Positions 1 through 5,548 of a stretch of DNA of 9,475 bases are shown piece after piece (the stretch's first letter is position 1; each line of letters opens with the position of its first letter). Position numbers and translations under genes: made by a program. The stretch covers positions 1-9,475 of the forward strand of contig CACYBP010000255.1 in assembly GCA_902772625.1 (NCBI GenBank), in the 5' to 3' direction. The stretch is from Oscillospiraceae bacterium (lineage in GTDB: Bacteria; Bacillota; Clostridia; Oscillospirales; QAMX01). The notes below the pieces were generated by a model. The model was not told where the DNA came from and ran no database searches. It saw nothing but the letters and a program-made list of their open reading frames with translations.

Positions 1-1
1 C

Positions 2-244
2 CTCTGGATCCCGGAGCTGGTGCTGGCGATCCTTGCCTACGCGGGCTCGGTGCCGATCCTCGCGGGGATCAAGGCCATTCTGGAGGCTGCGCCGACCTAT
101 CCTTACTGGGCGCTGTTCATCGTGGGCATCCTGAATCTGGTCAGCATGCTTCTGGGGCACTTCGGTTTCAAGGCCGCGAAAAAGAACGTGGCCATCGCCG
201 CCAAAAAGGAAGCCGAAACGGCTCAGCACGACGAGACCCTCTGA
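2..244 (+). CDS. C-terminal fragment of an unidentified integral membrane protein (5' end outside window)
   Basis: Eighty residues are readable, open to the left window edge and ending at TGA. They hold two hydrophobic stretches, roughly residues 6-28 and 34-56 of the fragment, joined by a short loop with prolines and aromatics (APTYPYW). A Lys/Ala-rich hydrophilic tail follows (FKAAKKNVAIAAKKEAE), typical of a cytosolic C-terminus. A GTG at position 20 could be read as a start, but the GGAG before it lies only three bases away and the frame continues open upstream, so I read this as the end of a longer gene. The pattern would suit a transporter or other polytopic protein; I do not recognise the family. 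It is followed immediately by a strong terminator, so it is the last gene of its transcript. Confidence 0.6.
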   Translation, partial: LWIPELVLAILAYAGSVPILAGIKAILEAAPTYPYWALFIVGILNLVSMLLGHFGFKAAKKNVAIAAKKEAETAQHDETL

Positions 245-258
245 ACCCCTGAAAAGAG

Positions 259-294
259 AACTCCCGCCTGTCCCGAAGGACGGCGGGAGTTTTT
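259..294 (+). terminator. Rho-independent terminator, possibly bidirectional
   Basis: The arms AACTCCCGCC (259-268) and GGCGGGAGTT (282-291) pair perfectly. An inner GTCC/GGAC stem closes a CGAA loop, with one bulged T at 269. The plus strand continues with a T run (290-294). Read on the minus strand, the stem is followed by TTCTCTTTTC, a weaker U-rich tail, so it may also stop the convergent zinc-ribbon gene that ends at 307. Confidence 0.9.
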
Positions 295-306
295 CGCGTC
301 CGGCGC

Positions 307-1056
307 TTATTGCTTTTTCACCCGGAGCGAGAAGGCCGCGGCGGAATACCCCGCAAAGGGCAGAAGATCGGCGAGGAACAGAATAAACGCGGGGATCAGC
401 ATGACGAAGGTGCCGCCCCCGGTGAAAAGCGGCAGAAGGAGGCTCAGGAAGGCGAGAAAGGCGTAAAGGATCGAAAGCGCGAGATGGACCGAGGGAAGCG
501 CCGCGCTCTTCGGCTTGATCAGGGTCGTGACGAAATACAGGACGGCGGCCGCGAAAAGAAGGAAGAAAAGAAGAAGATTGAGGACCGAGGCGAAGGAAAG
601 GACGATCCCCGCTTTGCTCACCGCGACGTCCAGCAGGAAGAAAACCGGAGCGGAAAAAGCCGCGAGCAGCCGCGGGAGAGAGGAAAGCACCGGGATCCTT
701 TTGGTCGGCGCGAAAAAGAACACCGTGGAAAGAATGAGGCAGATCACCGTCACAGCGACCGAAACGATCGACAGCGGGTAGAATATGACAGCCCAGGGAA
801 GATCGTAGACCAGATGGAACAAAACCATCTGCAGGACGATCCCGCCGAGATAAAGAAGAAGAGCGAAAAGCAGCAGGAGCCCCGCGGCGATCGGCCAGCG
901 GCGGGGGTTTTTCGCTTTCATGGCCGGGGGAGAAGAACCGGCCTCCGCCGGGCCGAAAGAGGCCGGGGAAGGCGGAGCCGGTACAAGCGTCGCCCCGCAT
1001 CGGGGACAGAATTTCGCGCCGTCGGGGTTTGGCGCGTGACAGGAAGGACAAAGCAT
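307..1056 (-). CDS. Zinc-ribbon domain-containing multi-pass membrane protein of unknown function
   Basis: The 249-residue product begins with a compact zinc ribbon: Cys3 and Cys6, then Cys17 and Cys20 in the form CPSC...CPRCGA. A Pro/Ala/Ser-rich linker (about 22-50) follows. The rest is mostly hydrophobic, with about six membrane segments near residues 55-80, 88-116, 128-147, 150-180, 190-212 and 217-236, and a basic C-terminus (RVKKQ). The same frame is open for 19 more codons upstream. The ATG at 1056 is chosen because AAAGGAG (1064-1070 on the plus strand) lies seven bases before it and the zinc ribbon then starts at residue 3. N-terminal zinc ribbons on membrane proteins are common in Firmicutes, and the ribbon is usually cytosolic. 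The role is unknown; no catalytic motif is visible. The gene is monocistronic with its own promoter. Confidence 0.85.
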   Translation of the reverse strand: MLCPSCHAPNPDGAKFCPRCGATLVPAPPSPASFGPAEAGSSPPAMKAKNPRRWPIAAGLLLLFALLLYLGGIVLQMVLFHLVYDLPWAVIFYPLSIVSVAVTVICLILSTVFFFAPTKRIPVLSSLPRLLAAFSAPVFFLLDVAVSKAGIVLSFASVLNLLLFFLLFAAAVLYFVTTLIKPKSAALPSVHLALSILYAFLAFLSLLLPLFTGGGTFVMLIPAFILFLADLLPFAGYSAAAFSLRVKKQ

Positions 1057-1063
1057 ACGTAAG

Positions 1064-1070
1064 CTCCTTT
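1064..1070 (-). promoter_or_regulatory. Ribosome binding site deciding the start of the zinc-ribbon gene
   Basis: The minus strand reads AAAGGAG seven bases before the ATG at 1056. The more upstream in-frame ATG (1113) has no comparable site, and starting there would add 19 residues of unconserved-looking sequence before the zinc ribbon. Confidence 0.8.
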
Positions 1071-1089
1071 CACAGTGGGATCCCCGGCC

Positions 1090-1105
1090 GGAAGCGGCCG
1101 CTTCC
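1090..1105. repeat. 16-bp perfect palindrome in the leader of the zinc-ribbon gene
   Basis: GGAAGCGGCCGCTTCC equals its own reverse complement. It lies between the predicted minus-strand -10 box (1122-1127) and the ribosome binding site (1064-1070), at about +11 to +26 of the predicted transcript. It could be an operator for a dimeric repressor, or an RNA hairpin with a six-base-pair stem and a GGCC loop. High local GC makes chance a real alternative. Confidence 0.4.
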
Positions 1106-1121
1106 CGGATCATATGAAATC

Positions 1122-1150
1122 ATTTTAGCACCGGGAAAGAGCCCTGTCAA
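1122..1150 (-). promoter_or_regulatory. Sigma-A-type promoter of the zinc-ribbon gene
   Basis: On the minus strand the -35 box is a consensus TTGACA (1145-1150). A 17-bp spacer follows, then the -10 box TAAAAT (1122-1127). Predicted transcription starts near 1115, giving a leader of about 60 bases. It is one of the best promoter matches in the window. Confidence 0.8.
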
Positions 1151-1163
1151 CCGGAAGGACGGC

Positions 1164-1192
1164 TTGCGCCGGGACTTTTTCCGTGTTATACT
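1164..1192 (+). promoter_or_regulatory. Promoter of the NUDIX/nicotinamidase operon
   Basis: The -10 box TATACT (1187-1192) is preceded by TG one base upstream (extended -10). A weak -35 TTGCGC (1164-1169) sits at a 17-bp spacing. Predicted transcription starts near 1199, about 44 bases before the GTG start. It is back-to-back with the zinc-ribbon promoter, 13 bp separating the two -35 boxes. Confidence 0.65.
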
Positions 1193-1242
1193 GAAAAAAA
1201 GAAGTCCGGGGAAAGACCCGGGAGCGAAGGGAGGCGGCGCGC

Positions 1243-1653
1243 GTGGCGAAAGCGACCGAGGTGGTGGCCGCGCTGATCCGGAAGGACGGGAAATTCCTGG
1301 CCTTTCAGCGGCCGGGATACAAGGCGCGGGGGCACCTGTGGGAATTCGTCGGCGGCAAGGTGGAAAAGGGCGAGACCGGGGAGGAGGCCCTGATCCGGGA
1401 ATGCCGGGAGGAGCTGGCGGTCGAAGTATCCGTGGGAAAGATCTATTACGAGGTGACGCACGTCTATCCCGATCTTACGGTGCGCCTCACGCTATTTGAC
1501 GCGGAGATCGTCCGGGGAGAGCCGACCCTTCTGGAGCACGAGGCCATGGCCTGGATCGCGCCGGAGGAGGCCGCCCGCTTCGCCTTCTGCCCGGCCGACG
1601 AGGAGATCCTCAGAAAGATCCGGGAGGAAAAAGAGAGAGGAGAATGGCAATGA
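1243..1653 (+). CDS. NUDIX hydrolase, MutT/CTG-like nucleoside triphosphate pyrophosphohydrolase
   Basis: The 136-residue protein is the normal size for a single NUDIX domain. The NUDIX box spans residues 38-60: Gly38, five residues, Glu44, seven residues, Arg52-Glu53, then Arg55-Glu56-Glu57. Glu53, Glu56 and Glu57 are the metal-binding and catalytic residues. The glycine usual near the box end is Ala59. LWEFVGGKVEKGE just before the box is the MutT-type context, and Q22-R23-P24 matches the usual substrate-side strand. Near the C-terminus FCPADEEIL (about 115-123) resembles the MutT PANE segment, with Asp where MutT has the 8-oxoguanine-reading Asn, so specificity may differ. Likely roles are sanitising oxidised nucleotides or hydrolysing another NDP-X; the exact substrate is not readable. 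The GTG start has AAGGGAGG (about 1227-1234) eight bases upstream. The stop overlaps the next gene's ATG as ATGA. Confidence 0.92.
   Translation: MAKATEVVAALIRKDGKFLAFQRPGYKARGHLWEFVGGKVEKGETGEEALIRECREELAVEVSVGKIYYEVTHVYPDLTVRLTLFDAEIVRGEPTLLEHEAMAWIAPEEAARFAFCPADEEILRKIREEKERGEWQ
1638..1642 (+). promoter_or_regulatory. Ribosome binding site deciding the start of the cysteine hydrolase
   Basis: AGGAG lies inside the end of the NUDIX gene. It is one base from the ATG at 1644 but seven bases from the ATG at 1650, which favours the latter. That choice gives a classic four-base ATGA overlap (1650-1653) and points to translational coupling. Confidence 0.8.
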
Positions 1654-2180
1654 AAAAGATCCTGATCGCGGTGGATCTGCAGAACGATTTCGTGTCCGGC
1701 TCCCTGGGCACGGCGGAGGCCGAAGAGATCGTCCCCCGCGCCGCCGAAAAGATCCGCCTTCACCAGGGACCGGTTGTCGTGACGATGGACACCCACGGGG
1801 AGGATTATCTTTCCTCCGCCGAGGGGAAAAAGCTCCCGGTGATCCACTGCGTCAAGGGGACCCCGGGGTGGGAGCTTGACGAAAGGATCCGGGAGGCGCT
1901 CCGGGGAAAAGAGGCTCATCCGGTGGAAAAGCCGACCTTCGGCGCGACCTGTCTTCCCGAGCTGATCCGGGAATGCGCGGGCACGGAGGATTTCTCCCTG
2001 GAGCTTTTCGGACTCTGCACCGATATCTGCGTGGTATCCAACGCCCTTCTCCTGAAGGCCTTTTTCCCCGAAAAGACCGTGGCGGTGGACGCCGCCGCCT
2101 CGGCGGGGGTGACCCCGGAGCTTCACCGCGCGGCGTTGCTTACCATGAAAAGCTGTCAGATCGAGATCCTGAACGGATAA
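1650..2180 (+). CDS. Nicotinamidase-like cysteine hydrolase (isochorismatase superfamily)
   Basis: The 176-residue protein has the full catalytic set of the isochorismatase/nicotinamidase fold. Asp9 sits in VDLQNDF, Lys94 in EKPTFGA and the nucleophile Cys127 in GLCTDICV. Asp47, His49 and His66 (MDTH, then HCVKGTPGWEL) match the metal ligands of PncA-type nicotinamidases, and this spacing is close to the archaeal enzyme. That supports nicotinamide deamidation to nicotinate for NAD salvage more than a siderophore isochorismatase, which lacks the metal site. Other carbonyl-amidase activities in the superfamily remain possible. No signal peptide is seen, so it should be cytosolic. It is translationally coupled to the NUDIX gene and followed by a terminator, so the pair forms a complete two-gene operon; a shared role in nucleotide or NAD turnover is an inference. 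Confidence 0.85.
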   Translation: MKKILIAVDLQNDFVSGSLGTAEAEEIVPRAAEKIRLHQGPVVVTMDTHGEDYLSSAEGKKLPVIHCVKGTPGWELDERIREALRGKEAHPVEKPTFGATCLPELIRECAGTEDFSLELFGLCTDICVVSNALLLKAFFPEKTVAVDAAASAGVTPELHRAALLTMKSCQIEILNG

Positions 2181-2197
2181 ACCGGCCTGATCCCGCC

Positions 2198-2235
2198 GCA
2201 GGGCGGCCCGCAAAAGCGGGCCGCCCTGCTTTTTT
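2198..2235 (+). terminator. Strong Rho-independent terminator of the NUDIX/nicotinamidase operon
   Basis: A perfect 14-bp stem (GCAGGGCGGCCCGC, 2198-2211, with 2216-2229) has an AAAA loop and is followed by six T (2230-2235). On the minus strand no U tail follows the stem, so it acts mainly for plus-strand transcripts. It lies 6 bp from the end of the convergent AraC gene. Confidence 0.95.
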
Positions 2236-2241
2236 CATCTG

Positions 2242-3213
2242 TCATTTGCCGGAAGGCTCCCCCTGTCCGGTCCCCGTCCGGTCCGGGGGAAGACCCTCGC
2301 GGTAGGCCTCGTCGGGAAGGAGCACGCGGGCGCGGAAGCTTCGGGGGCTTTCGCCCGCGAGATGCGTGAAAAGGCGGGAAAAATAGTGGGGGTTTTCAAA
2401 GCCCAGCTCGTAGGCGATCTCCTTCATGGACAGAGCGGGGCTGAACTGGATCAGGTGCTTGGCGTACTGGATCTTCAGGCGGTTGACGTACTGCAGGGGC
2501 GTGGTGCCCAGCCCGGCGCGGAAGAGGCGGATTACATGCTGCGGGGAGACGCCGGCCACCCGGCTGAGCTCGTCAAGGGTGACCGTCCGCCCGAGATTCC
2601 GCCGGATATGAAGCACCGCCTTTCGTAGTCTTTGCGGCACCGGCGCGAGGGACCCCGCGTCGAAATCCGAAAGCAGCTCGCCCGCGGCGGGCAGCATCAT
2701 GTTCCCCAGAAGCCCGGCAAGCAGGAGCGAGGCGATGTATCCGCTTTCCACGTGGCGGCGCTCACTTTCCCGGAGGATCCTTTCGCAGAGTTCGGCCGCG
2801 CCTCCGTCCAGGACCGTGTGCGAGCCGACGCAGAGCTTTTCCAGAGGCGGCGCCATTCCGCCGGAATCGGAAAGCGCCGCGCTTTCCAGGGCCGTCTTTT
2901 CCTCCCGGAGCCAGGCGCGCACGGCGGAGGGCTCGGCCTCCTGAAGCGGAAAAGAGGTGCGGAAGTGCAGATAGGTGAAGACGGCGGGTTCCCCCGAAAG
3001 CGGACGGCGGACGTATTCCTGCCCCGCGGGGATCAGAAAGGCCTCGTTTTCGCCCACGGCGGTCTCTTCGCGCTCGGTGCGGAAAAGGCAGCGCCCTTTG
3101 TGCACGAAGATCAGAAGATTGTCCGGATCCATGGCGCTCCAGACGGTTTTTCTTTCGACTGTATAGCAGTTCGTCACGACGGGAAGCTTCCGGACGTCGA
3201 CGGTATAGAGCAT
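2242..3213 (-). CDS. AraC-family transcriptional regulator, likely local regulator of the divergent glycyl radical enzyme operon
   Basis: The 323-residue protein has the two-domain AraC layout. An N-terminal cupin-like sensor domain (about 15-95, with LLIFVHKGRCLF and FLIPAGQEYV) would bind a small ligand. A helical linker follows (about 135-185). The C-terminal double helix-turn-helix spans roughly 194-298: first HTH near 211-231 (VTLDELSRVAGVSPQHVIRL), second near 262-283, containing KEIAYELGFENPHYFSRLF, the family signature. A Pro/Gly-rich tail ends the protein. The ATG at 3213 has GGAGGT seven bases upstream. It is transcribed away from the oxidoreductase operon from a promoter that overlaps the operon's own, the usual arrangement for an AraC-type activator of a sugar-type catabolic operon. 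The inducer is unknown. Confidence 0.93.
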   Translation of the reverse strand: MLYTVDVRKLPVVTNCYTVERKTVWSAMDPDNLLIFVHKGRCLFRTEREETAVGENEAFLIPAGQEYVRRPLSGEPAVFTYLHFRTSFPLQEAEPSAVRAWLREEKTALESAALSDSGGMAPPLEKLCVGSHTVLDGGAAELCERILRESERRHVESGYIASLLLAGLLGNMMLPAAGELLSDFDAGSLAPVPQRLRKAVLHIRRNLGRTVTLDELSRVAGVSPQHVIRLFRAGLGTTPLQYVNRLKIQYAKHLIQFSPALSMKEIAYELGFENPHYFSRLFTHLAGESPRSFRARVLLPDEAYREGLPPDRTGTGQGEPSGK

Positions 3214-3265
3214 GGGAAAGACCTCCGAAGGTTAATATTGTGCACCAAGACGGCATCATTGTTAC

Positions 3266-3294
3266 TTTACTATTATACTATGCTTTGCTAAAAT
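3266..3294 (+). promoter_or_regulatory. Promoter of the oxidoreductase/glycyl radical enzyme operon
   Basis: An extended -10, TGCTAAAAT, has its hexamer at 3289-3294. A 17-bp spacer separates it from the weak -35 TTTACT (3266-3271). Transcription would begin near 3301, only about 20 bases before the ATG at 3322, so the leader holds little beyond the AAAAGGAGGG ribosome binding site (3305-3314). A weak -35 suits a promoter that needs an activator. Confidence 0.65.
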
Positions 3295-3299
3295 GTAAA
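3272..3299 (-). promoter_or_regulatory. Promoter of the AraC regulator gene, overlapping the divergent operon promoter
   Basis: On the minus strand, -35 TTTACA (3294-3299), a 16-bp spacer and a consensus -10 TATAAT (3272-3277) are seen. The start would be near 3265, giving a leader of about 52 bases. The -10 box lies inside the spacer of the plus-strand promoter and the -35 touches its -10, so two polymerases cannot bind at once. Confidence 0.7.
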
Positions 3300-3321
3300 G
3301 CGTGAAAAGGAGGGAAGCGAT

Positions 3322-4428
3322 ATGGCGGAGAAGATCTGGAAAGTGGCCGTGGTGGGATGCGGCTCCTTCGCGAACGGCCAGTATTTCCCCAATATTTCCA
3401 AGGAGGCCGACGCGGTCTGCGTGGCGGCCGCCGACGTGGTTTTCGAGCGGGCGGAGGCCGCCTGCCGGCGGTACGGCATCCCAAAGGCGTATCACGACGT
3501 GTACGAGCTTCTGGAAAACTGCGATTTTGACATCGCGATAGACGCCGCGTCGATCCAGGCGCATCACGAGATCAACATGGCTCTCCTCTCGGCGGGAAAA
3601 CACCTGATCTCCCAGAAGCCGGCGGCGCCGGACGTGGAGCGCCTTTCGCTTCAGATCGAAACGGCGAAGAAGAACAAGGTTAATTTTGTATGCGCTCCGA
3701 TCCATCCCATGCGTTACGATCTGTCGCTGGCAAGACAGTGGATGGCCGCGGGGGCGATCGGGGAGGTCTATTACGCCAAATGCAACATGTCCCACGGCGG
3801 CCCTGAGTATTTCCAGTACCGGGATGCCGACCCCTCGTGGTTTTTCGAGCCCGGCGCGGGCGCTCTGGTGGATATGGGCGTGCACGGGCTGCAGATCGTG
3901 ACGACGCTTTTCGGCCCCGCGAAACGCGTGGGATGCATGGCGAAGGTCACCACGCCGCGCCGCACGGTGCGCTCCGGCGCCTTCGACGGGCTGGAGATCC
4001 CTGCCGACAAGATCCCCGATCAGTATCTGATCACACTGGATTTCGGAGAGGGGAAAATGGCTCTGGTGGACAGCGGCTTTTCGGAGAAGGCGTCAAAGGC
4101 GCCCCAGCTGGAGATCTTCGGCACGAAGGGGACGATCTCCTTCACGAAGCCCTATATGCAGAATCCCGTCCCCGAGGTCTATCTCGACAGCCCCGAGCTC
4201 GGGATCCGGGGATGGATGGAGCCCATGCCCGGCGCGAAGCCGCCCGAAAAGCTTCTGAGCCAGTGCTGCTGCCTCCGGGATCTGATCCGGTCGATCGAGA
4301 CGGGGCTTCCGCCGCGGCTTTCGCCCGAGCACGCGCGGCACGTGCTGGAGATCATGTGCGCCATCCCCTCCGCCGCAGAGGAGGGACGGCTCGTGGAGCT
4401 TCATACCGCCTTTGAAAGACTCTATTGA
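3322..4428 (+). CDS. Gfo/Idh/MocA-family NAD(P)-dependent oxidoreductase, type A, copy 1 (QKP variant)
   Basis: The 368-residue protein starts with a Rossmann fold: VAVVGCGSFANG (8-19) is the dinucleotide-binding GxGxxA turn. In the catalytic region the usual Glu-Lys-Pro motif reads SQKP (97-100), so the catalytic-type Lys99 is kept but Glu is replaced by Gln98. The C-terminal beta-sheet domain opens near residue 125, and GALVDMGVHGLQ (180-191) supplies the Asp184/His188 pair typical of the family. Members oxidise or reduce a hydroxyl on sugars, inositols or similar polyols, and also act as anhydrofructose reductases and glycoside 3-oxidases. The substrate here is unknown. It is the first gene of the operon, with AAAAGGAGGG seven bases before the ATG. 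No signal peptide is seen, so it should be cytosolic. Confidence 0.92.
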   Translation: MAEKIWKVAVVGCGSFANGQYFPNISKEADAVCVAAADVVFERAEAACRRYGIPKAYHDVYELLENCDFDIAIDAASIQAHHEINMALLSAGKHLISQKPAAPDVERLSLQIETAKKNKVNFVCAPIHPMRYDLSLARQWMAAGAIGEVYYAKCNMSHGGPEYFQYRDADPSWFFEPGAGALVDMGVHGLQIVTTLFGPAKRVGCMAKVTTPRRTVRSGAFDGLEIPADKIPDQYLITLDFGEGKMALVDSGFSEKASKAPQLEIFGTKGTISFTKPYMQNPVPEVYLDSPELGIRGWMEPMPGAKPPEKLLSQCCCLRDLIRSIETGLPPRLSPEHARHVLEIMCAIPSAAEEGRLVELHTAFERLY

Positions 4429-4449
4429 GAACCGAAGGGAGAATGAGAT

Positions 4450-5532
4450 ATGAAAAAACTGCGGGTGGCCATGCTGGGCTTTGAGCACGTGCACGCGGTC
4501 AGCATGTACGACGTTTTTTCCCGTTACCCGGATAAGTACGAGCTTCTGGGCTGCGCGGAGCCGCCCTTCAAAGAAGGAGAGATCCCGGAGGAGCCTTCGG
4601 CGCGCAAGGCGCGGGTCCTGGGAAAGCGGCCCCTGCGGCTCTATGAAAACTGGGAGGAGCTTCTGGCGGAAAAGCCCGATCTCGCGGTGGTCTGTTCCCA
4701 TATCGCCCGCTACGGCGATATCGCAGAGGAGACCCTCGGCCGGGGGATCCCGACGCTTCTGGAAAAGCCGATGGCGGTCAGCTTCGCGGAGGGCCTGCGC
4801 ATGGCCCGCGCCGCCCGGCGCGCGGGGGTCACCCTCGCGGTCAACTGGCCGGTGGCGTGGTTCGACTCCTTCCGGAAGGTCAAGGAGCTTTCCGACGGCG
4901 GAAGGATCGGAAAGGTGCTTCGCGTGCATTACCGGAGCCCCGCCACCAGAGGCCCTTACGACCCGGGGACGCTCAGCGAAAAAGAAATGGAAAAGCTCTT
5001 CTGGTATCACCGGAGTCTCGGCGGCGGGTCGGCCTTCGACTACGCCTGCTACGGCTGCACGCTGACCACCTGGATCTTCGGAAAAAGGGCCGAACGGGTG
5101 GGCGGCATCCGGAAAAACTTTCTGCTCCCCTTCCCCGAGGTGGAGGATTACACCGCCTACACCCTGGACTTCGGCGACGGGGTCGGCCTGATCGAGGGGT
5201 CCTGGTCCACCGTGAACAACGGAGAGGTGCCCACCGGCCCGGTGGTCTACGGCTCCGGGGGCGTGATCGTGGCGGACCGGTATCATTCCGAGGTCAAGGT
5301 GTACCGGCGCTTCAGCCATCAGAACACCGAACCCGACGAGATCTTCAGCACCGCGCCCTGGAACGCCACCACCGACGACGTGGCAAAGCATCTTTACCGC
5401 CATCTCACCGAAGGAGAGGAGCTTACCCGGCTTCTGACCCCGGAATTCAATCTGGACGCGCTGGCAGCACTGGACGCCGGCATCCGCTCGAGCGCTTCGG
5501 GCGTATTCGAACCGACCTCGCAAGAAATCTGA
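4450..5532 (+). CDS. Gfo/Idh/MocA-family oxidoreductase, type B, copy 1 (GFxHxH nucleotide loop)
   Basis: This 360-residue protein has the Gfo/Idh/MocA layout but a different nucleotide loop: GFEHVHA (10-16) replaces GxGxxA. Residues 104-107 are the standard LEKP with Lys106. The active-site strand reads GGGSAFDYACYGC (191-203), so Asp197 is kept while the usual His position is Tyr201. A family-typical NWPVAWF (132-138) begins the C-terminal domain, and TGPVVYGSGG (262-271) and FNLDALAALDAG (333-344) lie near the end. The last two and the NWPV segment are shared with the gene at 6702, so these two are close paralogues. It is 21 bp after the first oxidoreductase and has AGGGAG eight bases before the ATG. 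Likely a cytosolic NAD(P)-linked polyol or keto-sugar oxidoreductase; the substrate is not readable. Confidence 0.9.
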   Translation: MKKLRVAMLGFEHVHAVSMYDVFSRYPDKYELLGCAEPPFKEGEIPEEPSARKARVLGKRPLRLYENWEELLAEKPDLAVVCSHIARYGDIAEETLGRGIPTLLEKPMAVSFAEGLRMARAARRAGVTLAVNWPVAWFDSFRKVKELSDGGRIGKVLRVHYRSPATRGPYDPGTLSEKEMEKLFWYHRSLGGGSAFDYACYGCTLTTWIFGKRAERVGGIRKNFLLPFPEVEDYTAYTLDFGDGVGLIEGSWSTVNNGEVPTGPVVYGSGGVIVADRYHSEVKVYRRFSHQNTEPDEIFSTAPWNATTDDVAKHLYRHLTEGEELTRLLTPEFNLDALAALDAGIRSSASGVFEPTSQEI

Positions 5533-5548
5533 ACGGAGGAAAAAGAAG

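Larger units (their letters stand above)
3265..3300. promoter_or_regulatory. Inverted repeat CTTTAC/GTAAAG framing the overlapping promoters
   Basis: CTTTAC at 3265-3270 and GTAAAG at 3295-3300 are perfect inverted copies whose centres are 30 bp apart, close to three helical turns. Each half coincides with the -35 region of one promoter. It may simply reflect two similar -35 boxes facing each other, or it may be a regulator site. Confidence 0.35.

Noticed and set aside
20..244. GTG at 20 as a true start of a 74-residue protein
   Set aside because: The frame is open to the window edge and the nearest GGAG is only three bases away, so a longer gene is more likely.
310..1062. A 250-codon plus-strand frame opposite the zinc-ribbon gene
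   Set aside because: Its translation is an extreme Arg/Lys/Glu/Gly-rich string, the expected antisense of a hydrophobic membrane protein; no ribosome binding site or motif supports it.
1169..1210. Imperfect inverted repeat (CCGGGACTT ... AAGTCCGG) around the -10 box of the NUDIX promoter
   Set aside because: One arm lacks a base and the loop is about 25 bases; half the repeat would lie upstream of the transcription start, so it cannot be a leader hairpin. An operator is possible but weakly supported.
3237..3248. GTGCAC-centred near palindrome in the AraC leader
   Set aside because: Only the six central bases are symmetric; the flanks mismatch. Not enough to call an operator.
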